Notes: generated from the sequence alone by a model not told the origin. Shown: positions 16,714-25,604, numbered from the stretch's first letter. The stretch: 64,000 nucleotides of DNA from UBA7239 sp035430165 (GCA_035430165.1 DAOMGE010000011.1:1-64000); one strand, 5' to 3'. Numbers and translations are program-made.

Positions 16714-16784
16714 CCGCCCTCCCGTGTAAACACGGCGGGGTTGCGCTACTATATTGCGCACTATCCGGTCTTGGCGATAGCAAG
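16714..16784. other. Intergenic spacer with two short hairpins upstream of the PilY1-like gene
   Basis: The only gap above 40 bases within the pigment cluster. It holds CCGTG-TAAA-CACGG flanked by further imperfect pairing, and TGCGC-(9)-GCGCA about ten bases later. No U-run follows either stem, so neither looks like a good intrinsic terminator. The AT-rich TACTATATT could belong to a promoter, but no matching -35 box stands out. Confidence 0.35.
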
Positions 16785-19700
16785 ATGAGAACAATAACTG
16801 TCAAAAAAACTGCTAATTTGTTGCCATGTCCAAGACGGTTTTTTGCCGTGTCCGCAGGAGTCATTGGCTTGTTGGCATCCGTGCCAGCTTTTGCCAGCTT
16901 TAATTTCAGCAAAGATCCCATCTACTTGCCTGTTGCGCCACAACCCAACGTGATGCTGTTACTGGATGATTCAGGCTCTATGGCAGATCCTCCAACTGGT
17001 TCTATTGCGGGCACACCATCAAAAATGGCTTCAATGCAGCAGGTGACAAAGCAGGCAGTCACAGATAATGCCAGCAAGATGCGCATTGGTTTGTTTCATT
17101 TTTATAGCGCTACAGGCTATTCCAAGCTGGCTGGCGGAAAATATTCATTGCCCTGTGGTAGCGGCGTGACAACGCTGAATACCGCTATTGATGGATTATC
17201 TGCTTCCTACGCGACACCGTTGGCGTCTGCCTTGTACGAGATCTCCCGCTATTTTCGCGGTCTTGTGCCAGACAATACGTTACAAAATGGTAGCAGTGCA
17301 TTTGCCAGCCCCATCCAGTATCGCTGCCAGAAAAACTTTACGGTTGTTTTGACTGATGGCATGGCGTCGGCTGGTATTGAATATCCGGGTAACAGCGTAC
17401 CGGATGGCATGTTGCCACCTACAAACCAAGCACCTACCGATACAGTAACGGGCAATGTCACTAACCCGTGGGGAAGCGGGCAAGCACTGAATGCCGCGCA
17501 GAACAGTTGGGACGCGTTTCCTGATCCAAAAATGTCGGGTGATGGCGCTGGTTATTTTCCCTTTCTGGACGACATCGCGCAGTTTGCCTTTGACATTGAT
17601 ATGAAGACATCCACCTCTGCGCCAAGTGGCACTTGCCCTGCGGGTGCACCAGGCCAAAGTGCCGGCACGGATTGCGCAGGCAAAAGCTGGCAAGACAACG
17701 ACGCTGGCTCAACAGGTGAGTTTGCCCAGCAGAACATGACAACCTACACCATAGGTTTCGATGCACAGAACGAGTTGTTGAAAGATACGCCGCTCACCAA
17801 CCGGATTGCTTTTTCTGCCGCCGATGTTGATGTAGCAAACGACGTCATCCACATTCCGAATCACGGCCTGAAAACGGGCGATTACATCCATTTCTATTCC
17901 ACAGGCGCCGCAACTGCGGTGGTGAGTGGCATGGGGCAAGCAGACCCGGCTAACACGATTCCAGTTGCCAGCACGTCAGGTATTTTGGCGGGGGCGGCAC
18001 TGGCCTACAGCAATGCCGGAGGGGCTGACTTACAGGTTTATTCCTCACAGACGGATACATTGACGCTCACATCAAACCCACCCATTGCCAGCACATTTAC
18101 TGCGTCACTTTCCCAGATAGTGAATCTCGCCAATAACACCCAGCTGACAGCCACCAGTACGGACAATTTTCTATATCAGGGGGCTTCTTACACACCCTCC
18201 TCTGTGATTCCTTCCACTGCAAGTAGCACTATAATGCTTGGCGCCACTGGTTCCCCGTTATTGGTGGGACAAACCTTCACTTATACGTACAACAGTGGCA
18301 GCGCGGCTACTCCCCTGATCGGCGGCAACTCCTATGTTGTTCAGTCTTGCGGTACTACAGCCACACTAAGCACAATGGCAATCAGAACTACCGGCAGTAT
18401 TTGCCCACAGAATACGGCCTACTACATCCATGTTGCTCTGGCAGCTACTCCTTTCACCATCATCACCCTGACATCGGCAGGATCAGGAATACAGAAAGTT
18501 ACATATAACGCAGCAAATTCATCAGCGAATCGCACGTTCTATATCAGTTCCCTGAATACAGCCACAGGTTCATTCTGCCTGTCTCTGACTACCAATGGCA
18601 GCTGTCTGACGATTCTCAATGCCGGGAGCGGCACCCAGTCGTTTGATTGGAACTGGACGCACACAGTCCTGGCCACATCCAGTACCTATTACGCCATTCC
18701 TGTCGACAGCACCCACCTCAAACTGGCACTGACACAGGCCGATGCACTGGCGGCCACGCCAGTGGCCGTCCAGATCTACAACGGCGGCAATGCGAGCCAG
18801 ACATTTACTTATGCGCTATCCAACAGCGTTGGCGGTTTGTATGGCTACGAAACAGATCTCGAGCCAGACAGCACGCCTAACCCGGTTACTGAAAGCGCAG
18901 CACGCGGCAAATATTGTGTCGTGGCCGTGGATGCCAACAATTTCAAATTGGCTCTATCGACGCCGGGCAATTCGGTAACCTGCCCGGCTACACCAACAGT
19001 CGTCGATATAACCAATGCCGGTAACGGCGGCATACTCAGCACAGGGCCGGGAAATTCTTATCACGCAACCGATACTGCAGAGTTATCCAGCTCACTCAAT
19101 GCTGTTTTCAACTCAATACGCGCCACTGTAAACAGCGGCGCCGCACTGAGCGGAACAACCAGCAACACCAACACGGCTAACGCCAGCTCGCGTATTTATC
19201 AAGCAGCTGTCGATACAAACACCTGGTCGTCCGGCCTTTCTTCCGTGGCTTTTTCTAACGGAGCCCTTGCAACAACATCGACATGGGGCACGATGGATGC
19301 ACTCATCCCCACACCGCGCAACATACTGACATACAAACGCAGCACCAAAACCGGGATATCGATGCTTTACGCCAATCTGGACGCCGCGCAACAACAGGCT
19401 GTCAGCGGAAGCATCTTCACTAACAGTGTCACTGGTAACAACGTAATCAACTGGCTCAAGGGCAGCAGCATCAGCGGATTTCGTGAGCGCTCCAGCAACC
19501 AGATGCTGGGCGATATTCTTGATGCTGGAATGATCTATGTGGGCGCCGCCGACTACGGTAACAGCATAACTACAAATGGCGGCAGCACTTACAGAGCTTT
19601 TGTGACTGCCAAAAACAGCTGGGAGCCTATGCTGTATGCGGGCGCCAATGACGGAATGATGCACGGATTTCGTGCCACTGATGGGCACGAATTATTCGCT

Positions 19701-21284
19701 TTCATCCCCAACGGGGTTTATGTCGACTGGAACGATAATGACAACGATGGACTACTAACAACCGAAACGGCGGATTACAAACTTTTCAATCTGACACAGA
19801 CAACTTATTCCCACCACTACTTTGTCAACAGCACTCCCGCTGTGCAGGATGCCTATATCAACAATGCCTGGCGAACAGTTTTAGTAGGCGGCCTTGGCCA
19901 GGGCGGCCGCAGTATTTTTGCCCTGAATGTGAACGGCGATTCATCAATTCCTTTCACCAGCCCAGCAAGGGTTATGTGGGAGTTTGGCTCGTGGAATGAC
20001 AAGGAGATTGGCTATACGTTTGGAACACCTGTTATTGCACTGGTGAATGACACTTCGGCAACGGGCGCCACGCGATGGGTGGCTATTTTTGGAAACGGCT
20101 ATGACAGCGCTAGTAAAAAGGCACAGTTGTTTGTCGTCGACCTCGCCACAGGCAATCTGGTAAAACGACTGGACACAGGTGCGGGCAACGTCTCCACGCC
20201 CAATGGCTTGTCGGAACCTGCTGTCGTAACAGGCCCAGGCAAAATTGTTCAATACGTTTACGCAGGAGACTTGTTGGGCAATATATGGAAATTTGACTTG
20301 TCCGCGAATACGCCAGCGTCATGGCAAATTGCCTATGCAGGCCAGCCATTTTTCAGTGCCAGGGACTCTATGGGCCACGCACAGCCAATCACGACAGGCA
20401 TCGCGCTAGGAACTAATCCTATCAACAACAAAACCATGATTTACGCAGCCACGGGCAAATTTCTGGAGGCGAGTGACGCTATCTACCAGATTTCTACTTC
20501 TTTGCCACACGAACACTCGGTATATGGCCTGGAGGATGACAGCACACCGGTTCCTTTGGGCACACTGAACCGCGCAAGCTCAAAACTGGTACAACAATAT
20601 TTTGGTTCAGTTGCTGGATCAAACTACCGGACAAGCAGTAGCGATCCGGTTGATTATGCTGGCGCCCAGCGTGGCTGGTATGCCGATCTGGTTGAAGGCA
20701 TGAACTACCAGGGAGAGATGGTTGCCAACAAACCGATTGTCCGTGACAACAGGCTTGTGCTGTCAACCGTGATCCCTTCAGGTAACGATCCATGCAGAAC
20801 ATTCAGCAACTATGGTGAGTTCATGGCGCTGGATGCCTTGACTGGAGGTAAAATCAAGCGACAAGGATTTTTCGATTTGGATGGTGATGGCGTTGTATCC
20901 CCCACTGAAAGAGTTATCGTCGGGTTCCCTGTTACAGGATTTCCCAGGAACCCCACCATCCTGTCAACCGCCAATAGCACGACAGACAACATGATTTTTT
21001 CGCAAACAACACGACTTGGCAGTGTGCTGACGATAGGCGATTTTGACGACACTGACCACGACGGCACCACCAATGCTGTCGATGACTTTCCCGACAATGA
21101 TGCAGCAAACACTGATGCGGACCACGATGGCTTGCCAGATTTCTGGCTGCAGCCTAATGTGTACGCATGTTCACCCGCTGCCGTGACCTGCAATGAGCTG
21201 ACCCTCGACACCAATCCACCGCCTTTGATATTGAACAGCAGCTTCAAAGGATCTTCGGTACGTGAAATCATCAGCAGTCCCTGA
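16785..21284 (+). CDS. PilY1-like type IV pilus tip-associated adhesin
   Basis: A 1499-residue secreted protein. The N-terminus is signal-peptide-like (basic, then a hydrophobic core ending LASVPAFA near residue 37). A von Willebrand A domain begins around residue 55 with the MIDAS motif DDSGSM. The C-terminal half is the PilC/PilY1 beta-propeller: MLYAGANDGMMHGFRATDG, VGGLGQGGRSIFALNV, VYAGDLLGNIWKFDL. Calcium-loop-like DLDGDG and DTDADHDG motifs lie towards the end. It is about 340 residues longer than P. aeruginosa PilY1 as I recall it. The surplus is a Ser/Thr/Ala-rich insert at about 345-750. No minor pilin genes are nearby. It sits inside the pigment cluster, and its base usage looks less GC-rich than its neighbours. 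Confidence 0.87.
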   Translation: MRTITVKKTANLLPCPRRFFAVSAGVIGLLASVPAFASFNFSKDPIYLPVAPQPNVMLLLDDSGSMADPPTGSIAGTPSKMASMQQVTKQAVTDNASKMRIGLFHFYSATGYSKLAGGKYSLPCGSGVTTLNTAIDGLSASYATPLASALYEISRYFRGLVPDNTLQNGSSAFASPIQYRCQKNFTVVLTDGMASAGIEYPGNSVPDGMLPPTNQAPTDTVTGNVTNPWGSGQALNAAQNSWDAFPDPKMSGDGAGYFPFLDDIAQFAFDIDMKTSTSAPSGTCPAGAPGQSAGTDCAGKSWQDNDAGSTGEFAQQNMTTYTIGFDAQNELLKDTPLTNRIAFSAADVDVANDVIHIPNHGLKTGDYIHFYSTGAATAVVSGMGQADPANTIPVASTSGILAGAALAYSNAGGADLQVYSSQTDTLTLTSNPPIASTFTASLSQIVNLANNTQLTATSTDNFLYQGASYTPSSVIPSTASSTIMLGATGSPLLVGQTFTYTYNSGSAATPLIGGNSYVVQSCGTTATLSTMAIRTTGSICPQNTAYYIHVALAATPFTIITLTSAGSGIQKVTYNAANSSANRTFYISSLNTATGSFCLSLTTNGSCLTILNAGSGTQSFDWNWTHTVLATSSTYYAIPVDSTHLKLALTQADALAATPVAVQIYNGGNASQTFTYALSNSVGGLYGYETDLEPDSTPNPVTESAARGKYCVVAVDANNFKLALSTPGNSVTCPATPTVVDITNAGNGGILSTGPGNSYHATDTAELSSSLNAVFNSIRATVNSGAALSGTTSNTNTANASSRIYQAAVDTNTWSSGLSSVAFSNGALATTSTWGTMDALIPTPRNILTYKRSTKTGISMLYANLDAAQQQAVSGSIFTNSVTGNNVINWLKGSSISGFRERSSNQMLGDILDAGMIYVGAADYGNSITTNGGSTYRAFVTAKNSWEPMLYAGANDGMMHGFRATDGHELFAFIPNGVYVDWNDNDNDGLLTTETADYKLFNLTQTTYSHHYFVNSTPAVQDAYINNAWRTVLVGGLGQGGRSIFALNVNGDSSIPFTSPARVMWEFGSWNDKEIGYTFGTPVIALVNDTSATGATRWVAIFGNGYDSASKKAQLFVVDLATGNLVKRLDTGAGNVSTPNGLSEPAVVTGPGKIVQYVYAGDLLGNIWKFDLSANTPASWQIAYAGQPFFSARDSMGHAQPITTGIALGTNPINNKTMIYAATGKFLEASDAIYQISTSLPHEHSVYGLEDDSTPVPLGTLNRASSKLVQQYFGSVAGSNYRTSSSDPVDYAGAQRGWYADLVEGMNYQGEMVANKPIVRDNRLVLSTVIPSGNDPCRTFSNYGEFMALDALTGGKIKRQGFFDLDGDGVVSPTERVIVGFPVTGFPRNPTILSTANSTTDNMIFSQTTRLGSVLTIGDFDDTDHDGTTNAVDDFPDNDAANTDADHDGLPDFWLQPNVYACSPAAVTCNELTLDTNPPPLILNSSFKGSSVREIISSP

Positions 21285-21300
21285 TCTGTTAAGGACATCT

Positions 21301-22560
21301 ATGCAGCCTCCTACCGATGACGCACGCAGTAGAGAAAAACGTGTTGTGATTACCGGCATGGGTGCCGTCACTGCGTTGGGCTCAGACTGGCCGACTATCG
21401 AAGCGCGTTTGCGCAGTCGCAACAATGCTGTCTGTTACATGGCTGACTGGGAGCGTTTTGCCGAGATGAACACGCGCCTCGGTGCACCGATTACCGATTT
21501 TGTCGTGCCGCCCCATTATCCGCGCAAGAAATTGCGCAGCCAGGGTCGCGTGTCACTGCTGGCAACCCGTGCCACGGAACTCGCGCTGGCCGATGCAGGT
21601 TTGCTCGGCGATGCCAGCATCAGCGACGGCCGCATGGGCATCGCCTACGGTTCATCTACCGGCAGCACACATGCCATCGGCGAGTTCGGGCAGATGATTT
21701 TGCACAACTCGATGAAAAATATTACGGCCACGACTTACATCCAGATGATGAGCCACACGGCAGCGGTGAATGTCGGCCTGTTTTTTGGCCTGAAGGGTCG
21801 CGTGATACCGACGAGCAGTGCCTGTACGTCCGGCAGCCAGGGCATCGGCTACGCGTATGAGGCAATCCGTTTTGGTCGCCAGCAGATGATGGTGGCCGGT
21901 GGCGCAGAAGAGTTGTGCCCGACGGAAGCCGCTGTATTCGACACACTCTTTGCCACCAGTACCCGCAACCGGGAAACCCGTCTGACACCGCGCCCGTTTG
22001 ATCGCGACCGCGATGGCCTGGTGATCGGCGAGGGCGCCGGTACACTGGTACTGGAAGAGCTGGAGCACGCACTGGCGCGGGGTGCGCATATCCACGCCGA
22101 GATTATCGGCTTTGCTTGCAATGCCGATGGCGCCCATATCACGCAACCCGAGGCCACCACCATTGAATTGGTGATGCGGCAGGCACTGGCAGACGCCGGC
22201 CTCACCGCCGACGCAATCGGTTATGTCAGTGCGCACGGCACGGCGACGGACCGGGGCGACATTGCCGAGAGCACGGCCACAAACAAGGTGTTCGGCGAAC
22301 AGACGCCGATCAGCTCGCTGAAAAGCTACACCGGCCACACGCTCGGCGCCTGCGGCGCTATCGAGGCCATGGTCACCATCGAGATGTTGAATAACGGCTG
22401 GTATCATCCCACCGTCAACCTCGATCATGTTGACCCGGCCTGCGCCGCGCTGGACTACATCACGGGCGACGGCCGCCATCTGCAAAACGAATTCGTCATG
22501 AGCAACAATTTTGCCTTTGGCGGTATCAATACATCACTGGTTTTCAGGCGCTGGCACTGA
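21301..22560 (+). CDS. Beta-ketoacyl-ACP synthase, second ketosynthase of the pigment cluster (ApeR-like)
   Basis: A 419-residue FabF-type condensing enzyme with Cys175 in SSACTSG, His312 in SAHGTATD and His346 in TGHTLGACG, so the triad is intact. In aryl polyene pathways this homodimeric ketosynthase is needed besides the ketosynthase/chain-length-factor pair, possibly for the first condensations. AAGGA at 21291-21295 supports the ATG at 21301. Only 16 bases separate it from the PilY1-like gene, which suggests they share a transcript even though their functions differ. Confidence 0.88.
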   Translation: MQPPTDDARSREKRVVITGMGAVTALGSDWPTIEARLRSRNNAVCYMADWERFAEMNTRLGAPITDFVVPPHYPRKKLRSQGRVSLLATRATELALADAGLLGDASISDGRMGIAYGSSTGSTHAIGEFGQMILHNSMKNITATTYIQMMSHTAAVNVGLFFGLKGRVIPTSSACTSGSQGIGYAYEAIRFGRQQMMVAGGAEELCPTEAAVFDTLFATSTRNRETRLTPRPFDRDRDGLVIGEGAGTLVLEELEHALARGAHIHAEIIGFACNADGAHITQPEATTIELVMRQALADAGLTADAIGYVSAHGTATDRGDIAESTATNKVFGEQTPISSLKSYTGHTLGACGAIEAMVTIEMLNNGWYHPTVNLDHVDPACAALDYITGDGRHLQNEFVMSNNFAFGGINTSLVFRRWH

Positions 22561-22582
22561 ACCAGCACCGACGGAGAATCCC

Positions 22583-22966
22583 ATGAGCACCGCATCCGGC
22601 AAACCCGATTTCAATCTTGACGCCAGCCAGCTGTTCCGCGAGGAATCCATTTCCGACGGGCGCGCCGGCACCATCCGTTGCCTGCACCCGGTCAAGGCAG
22701 ACGGCAGTGCGGACGACAGCCGTCCGGTCATTTTCCAGGGCCAGACCCAGGTGATGACCCCGATGGGCGTGTTGCCGGTGCATTTCGAGATTGATGCCAG
22801 CAACCTGGCCGACGCTGTGCAGAAATTCGGGGCGGCAGCAGACAAGGGCCTGGAAGACACGCTGAATGAGCTGCGCGAGATGCAGCGGCAGCAGGCATCG
22901 TCCATTGTGGTACCGGGTGCCGGCGGCGGCATGGGTGGCGGCATGGGCGGTATCCAGCTGCGCTGA
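22583..22966 (+). CDS. Small protein of unknown function with a Gly/Met-rich tail
   Basis: A 127-residue protein that I do not recognise. GGAG at 22573-22576 precedes its ATG, and it starts 22 bases after the second ketosynthase, so it is probably in the same transcript. It has no signal peptide and no membrane segment. The middle (VIFQGQTQVMTPMGVLPVHF) looks beta-stranded, a helical stretch with ELREMQRQQ follows, and the end is a flexible GAGGGMGGGMGG tail. It could be an accessory factor of the pigment system or the start of the next unit. Confidence 0.6.
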   Translation: MSTASGKPDFNLDASQLFREESISDGRAGTIRCLHPVKADGSADDSRPVIFQGQTQVMTPMGVLPVHFEIDASNLADAVQKFGAAADKGLEDTLNELREMQRQQASSIVVPGAGGGMGGGMGGIQLR

Positions 22967-22980
22967 ACGGGAATGGTGGA

Positions 22981-23874
22981 GTGATCCGCTTTCTGGCAGG
23001 CATTTCCCGCGCGCCTTTTCTGCCACTTTCCTTGCTATGCGCAATCCTTGGCATTGCCTGTGGCCTGGATTCAGGCCTGCCATTGTCGCCCATGGCAGCA
23101 GGACTGGCACTATCGGCAGCGCTGGCTGCACATACCAGCGTCAATGCATTCAACGAATATTTTGATTTTCGCTCGGGGCTTGACCTGCACACGATCCGTA
23201 CGCCCTTTAGTGGAGGCAGTGGCGCATTGCCATCTGCCCCACAACATGCCCGTCTTGCATTGGGCTGGGCTTTCCTGACGTTGGCACTCACGCTGGCGAT
23301 TGGCCTTTACTTTCTCTGGTTGCGTGGCTGGGTGCTAGCGAGTCTGGGTATGATCGGGATTGTGTTGGTGGTCACTTACACGCCCTGGATCGGCCGTTCT
23401 CCGTGGCTATGCCTATTGGCGCCCGGTATCGGTTTTGGGCCTGTGCTGGTTTCGGGGACATGCCTGGCCCTGTTTGGCACAGTAACTGCGACCAGCATCT
23501 GGGCGTCACTGCTCATGGGCGTGCTAGTCAGTGGATTACTGCTTGCCAATCAACAACCAGATGCTGACGTCGACGCGCGTTTTGGCCGTCGACATATCGC
23601 GATTATTTATGGATCAGGCTTCGCCAGGCGCGTACTGGCCATGCTATGGCTGGCGGCATTGCCTTTGTTGCTGGTAGCAATATTCGCCGACGCTTTGCCG
23701 CCATTGGCTACCGTTGTGGCATTGCCACTGCTGGTTGCTATCGTGAATGCCTGGCAATTATCCCGATTGCCCGCTTCTGCTGCATTGCCGACCTCCATAT
23801 TGGCACGCAATGTCATGGTATGCCTGCTGACCCCCCTGTTGTTGGCCGCATGCCTGGCGTTGGCGCGTCACTGA
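22981..23874 (+). CDS. UbiA-family prenyltransferase (MenA-like)
   Basis: A 297-residue membrane protein with eight or nine hydrophobic spans. Two aspartate-rich motifs typical of UbiA-type intramembrane prenyltransferases are present: NEYFDFRSGLD at about 58-68 and NQQPDADVDARFG at about 190-202. The second resembles the MenA (dihydroxynaphthoate prenyltransferase) pattern, but no other menaquinone gene is in the window, so the aromatic acceptor is unknown. The start is GTG at 22981 after GGTGGA. It follows the small unknown gene by 14 bases and may be an extra tailoring enzyme or an unrelated quinone enzyme. Confidence 0.78.
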   Translation: MIRFLAGISRAPFLPLSLLCAILGIACGLDSGLPLSPMAAGLALSAALAAHTSVNAFNEYFDFRSGLDLHTIRTPFSGGSGALPSAPQHARLALGWAFLTLALTLAIGLYFLWLRGWVLASLGMIGIVLVVTYTPWIGRSPWLCLLAPGIGFGPVLVSGTCLALFGTVTATSIWASLLMGVLVSGLLLANQQPDADVDARFGRRHIAIIYGSGFARRVLAMLWLAALPLLLVAIFADALPPLATVVALPLLVAIVNAWQLSRLPASAALPTSILARNVMVCLLTPLLLAACLALARH

Positions 23875-23962
23875 AATCATCGAACCAATCCATGATCTAA
23901 ATTAAGCTATCGCTAAAATATATGCGGCACAATGACCCTGTTCGCCAATCAGGAGAAGAGCC

Positions 23963-24157
23963 ATGAATGCCAATGTCGGTAATGTAGATCGTGCTATCCG
24001 TGTGGTGCTGGGTGTTGCCCTGCTGAGTCTGCTGGTGCTGCTGGAAGGCAATATCCGGTGGGTGGGTCTGCTCGGACTGGTGATGCTGGGTACCGCAGCC
24101 ATCCGTTTTTGCCCGCTTTACCCGGTAATCGGCCTGAACACCTGCCAGAAGCCGTAG
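23963..24157 (+). CDS. DUF2892 (YgaP-type) small inner-membrane protein
   Basis: A 64-residue protein starting MNANVGNVDRAIRVVLG, with two hydrophobic helices (about 12-30 and 33-47) and the tail CPLYPVIGLNTC. This is the DUF2892 pattern, which also occurs attached to rhodanese domains in YgaP; here it stands alone. AGGAG at 23951-23955 precedes the ATG. Function unknown. Confidence 0.85.
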   Translation: MNANVGNVDRAIRVVLGVALLSLLVLLEGNIRWVGLLGLVMLGTAAIRFCPLYPVIGLNTCQKP

Positions 24158-24172
24158 ACAGCCCGGGCCTGC

Positions 24173-24196
24173 AGTAGTCAACATTTGTTGACTACT
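24173..24196. promoter_or_regulatory. Perfect 11-bp-arm palindrome (putative operator)
   Basis: AGTAGTCAACA and its exact reverse complement TGTTGACTACT are separated by TT. No U-run follows directly, so it looks more like a binding site for a dimeric regulator than a terminator. It lies about 80 bases upstream of the candidate pntAA promoter and 16 bases after the DUF2892 gene. The regulator is unknown. Confidence 0.5.
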
Positions 24197-24275
24197 TGTA
24201 AAAAATCTACAAAACATCAATCAGTTAGCAGCTGTGGTCACCGCTGTCAGCTTCGGTTTTCCTGTCGTCCTGTTG

Positions 24276-24305
24276 TTGTTGTTCCTACGACTTTTTGTGT
24301 ATGCT
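24276..24305 (+). promoter_or_regulatory. Candidate sigma70 promoter of the transhydrogenase operon
   Basis: TTGTTG and TATGCT are spaced by 18 bases, with TG just before the -10 hexamer. This is a plausible match to the consensus, placed about 145 bases upstream of pntAA. Read by eye only. Confidence 0.4.
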
Positions 24306-24450
24306 GCCCCGCCTCCTGATTTTGGCTGCACCCGGTGTGTTTTCCTGTGCGGTTTTTTCGGTCAAGGCATGCCCCACAAGGGCTTACTAGCGCAGCCCCA
24401 ACCTGGGGCTATAACTCCACACGACCAGCAATTTATCAAGGGAGAGCCCC

Positions 24451-25584
24451 ATGCTGATTGGTGTTATCAAAGAAACAACTGCAGGCGAAAACCGCGTTGC
24501 AGCCACTGCAGAGACGGCAAAGAAATTTGTCAGCCTCGGTTACCAGGTCGTGGTAGAGAGCGGGGCCGGTATCACTTCCAGCTGCCCGGATGAGCATTAC
24601 ACCGCAGCCGGCGCCACGATTGCCGCCTCGGCCGCTGAAGCCCTCAAGAATGCCGACATCGTGCTCAAGGTCATTGCGCCAACGGCTGACGAAGCGGCAC
24701 TGATGAAGTCCGGCGCTATCGTGTTGGCCGCCTTTGCGCCGCACGCCAATGACAATCTCGACACCTACGCGGCAAAGGGCCTGACCTGCGTGGCCATGGA
24801 GTTGATCCCGCGCATTACCCGCGCCCAGAGCTCCGACATCCTGTCTTCCCAGGCCAACGTGGCCGGCTACAAGGCCGTGCTGCTGGCAGCCAATGAATAC
24901 CAGCGCATGTTCCCGATGTTGATGACCGCTGCCGGCACGGTGAAACCTGCCCGCGTGGTGATCCTCGGGGTTGGCGTAGCGGGTCTGCAAGCGATCGCTA
25001 CCGCCAAGCGCCTTGGCGCAATTGTAGAAGCCTCTGACATGCGCCCCGCTGCCAAGGAACAGGTCGAATCCCTCGGTGGTCGCTGGCTCGATGTGCCGAT
25101 GAGCGACGAAGAAAAAGCCAAGGCACTGGGCACAGGCGGTTACGCCTGGGTGCCGAGCCCTGAGTACGTGCGCGACCAGGCCGTCATCGTAGACAAGGCT
25201 GTGAGTGCTGCCGACATCATTATCACCACCGCCCAGATCCCCGGCCGCAAGGCGCCGGTGCTGGTGAAAGCAGAAACCGTAGCCAAAATGAAACCGGGCT
25301 CCGTGATTGTCGATATGGCTGTCAGCACCGGCGGCAACGTCGAAGGCTCACAACCGGGCCAGACTGTCACCACCGCCAACGGCGTGAAGATCATCGGCGA
25401 GACCAATATTCCTTCGCTGGTTGCCGCCGAAACGTCCGCCCTGTACGCGCGCAACATGGTGAACTTCCTTGAGCCGATGCACGACAAGGAAAGCAAGACT
25501 CTCAAACTCAATCGCGAAGATGAAATGGTGAAGCCGACGATCATCGTCGACGGCGGCCAGGTCCTCTACAAGCGCCCTAACTGA
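24451..25584 (+). CDS. pntAA: NAD(P) transhydrogenase subunit alpha part 1
   Basis: The soluble NAD(H)-binding domain I of the proton-translocating transhydrogenase, which uses the proton gradient to pass hydride from NADH to NADP+. The start MLIGVIKETTAGENRVAAT and the Rossmann motif ILGVGVAGLQAIATAKRLGA (about residues 170-190) match the AlaDH/PNT family. The 377-residue length is that of the three-gene form, in which the membrane part of alpha is a separate protein. It heads the pntAA-pntAB-pntB operon. Confidence 0.94.
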   Translation: MLIGVIKETTAGENRVAATAETAKKFVSLGYQVVVESGAGITSSCPDEHYTAAGATIAASAAEALKNADIVLKVIAPTADEAALMKSGAIVLAAFAPHANDNLDTYAAKGLTCVAMELIPRITRAQSSDILSSQANVAGYKAVLLAANEYQRMFPMLMTAAGTVKPARVVILGVGVAGLQAIATAKRLGAIVEASDMRPAAKEQVESLGGRWLDVPMSDEEKAKALGTGGYAWVPSPEYVRDQAVIVDKAVSAADIIITTAQIPGRKAPVLVKAETVAKMKPGSVIVDMAVSTGGNVEGSQPGQTVTTANGVKIIGETNIPSLVAAETSALYARNMVNFLEPMHDKESKTLKLNREDEMVKPTIIVDGGQVLYKRPN

Positions 25585-25604
25585 TTCCGGCCCGGAGAAC
25601 GATC

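Larger units (their letters stand above)
24158..24450. other. Transhydrogenase upstream region: palindrome, candidate promoter, 5' leader
   Basis: A non-coding stretch of 293 bases. It contains a perfect inverted repeat at 24173-24196, a sigma70-like promoter (TTGTTG at 24276-24281, 18-base spacer, TATGCT at 24300-24305) and, in the leader, the stem AGCCCC-(5)-GGGGCT at 24394-24410. AGGGAG just before the pntAA start is the ribosome-binding site. Confidence 0.55.

Noticed and set aside
16714..16784. Intrinsic terminator ending the first part of the pigment operon
   Set aside because: Two short stems exist, but neither has a following U-run, so termination here is not supported by the sequence.
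14202..22560. Housekeeping fatty-acid synthesis genes (fabB/fabF/fabG/fabZ)
   Set aside because: They lie in one operon with an ammonia-lyase, a half ketosynthase, an MMPL exporter and a LolA-like protein, and plsX, fabD or acpP are not near.
24234..24593. Protein-coding gene upstream of pntAA
   Set aside because: The reading frame covers the promoter and leader and runs into pntAA in another frame; it has no family features or good start.
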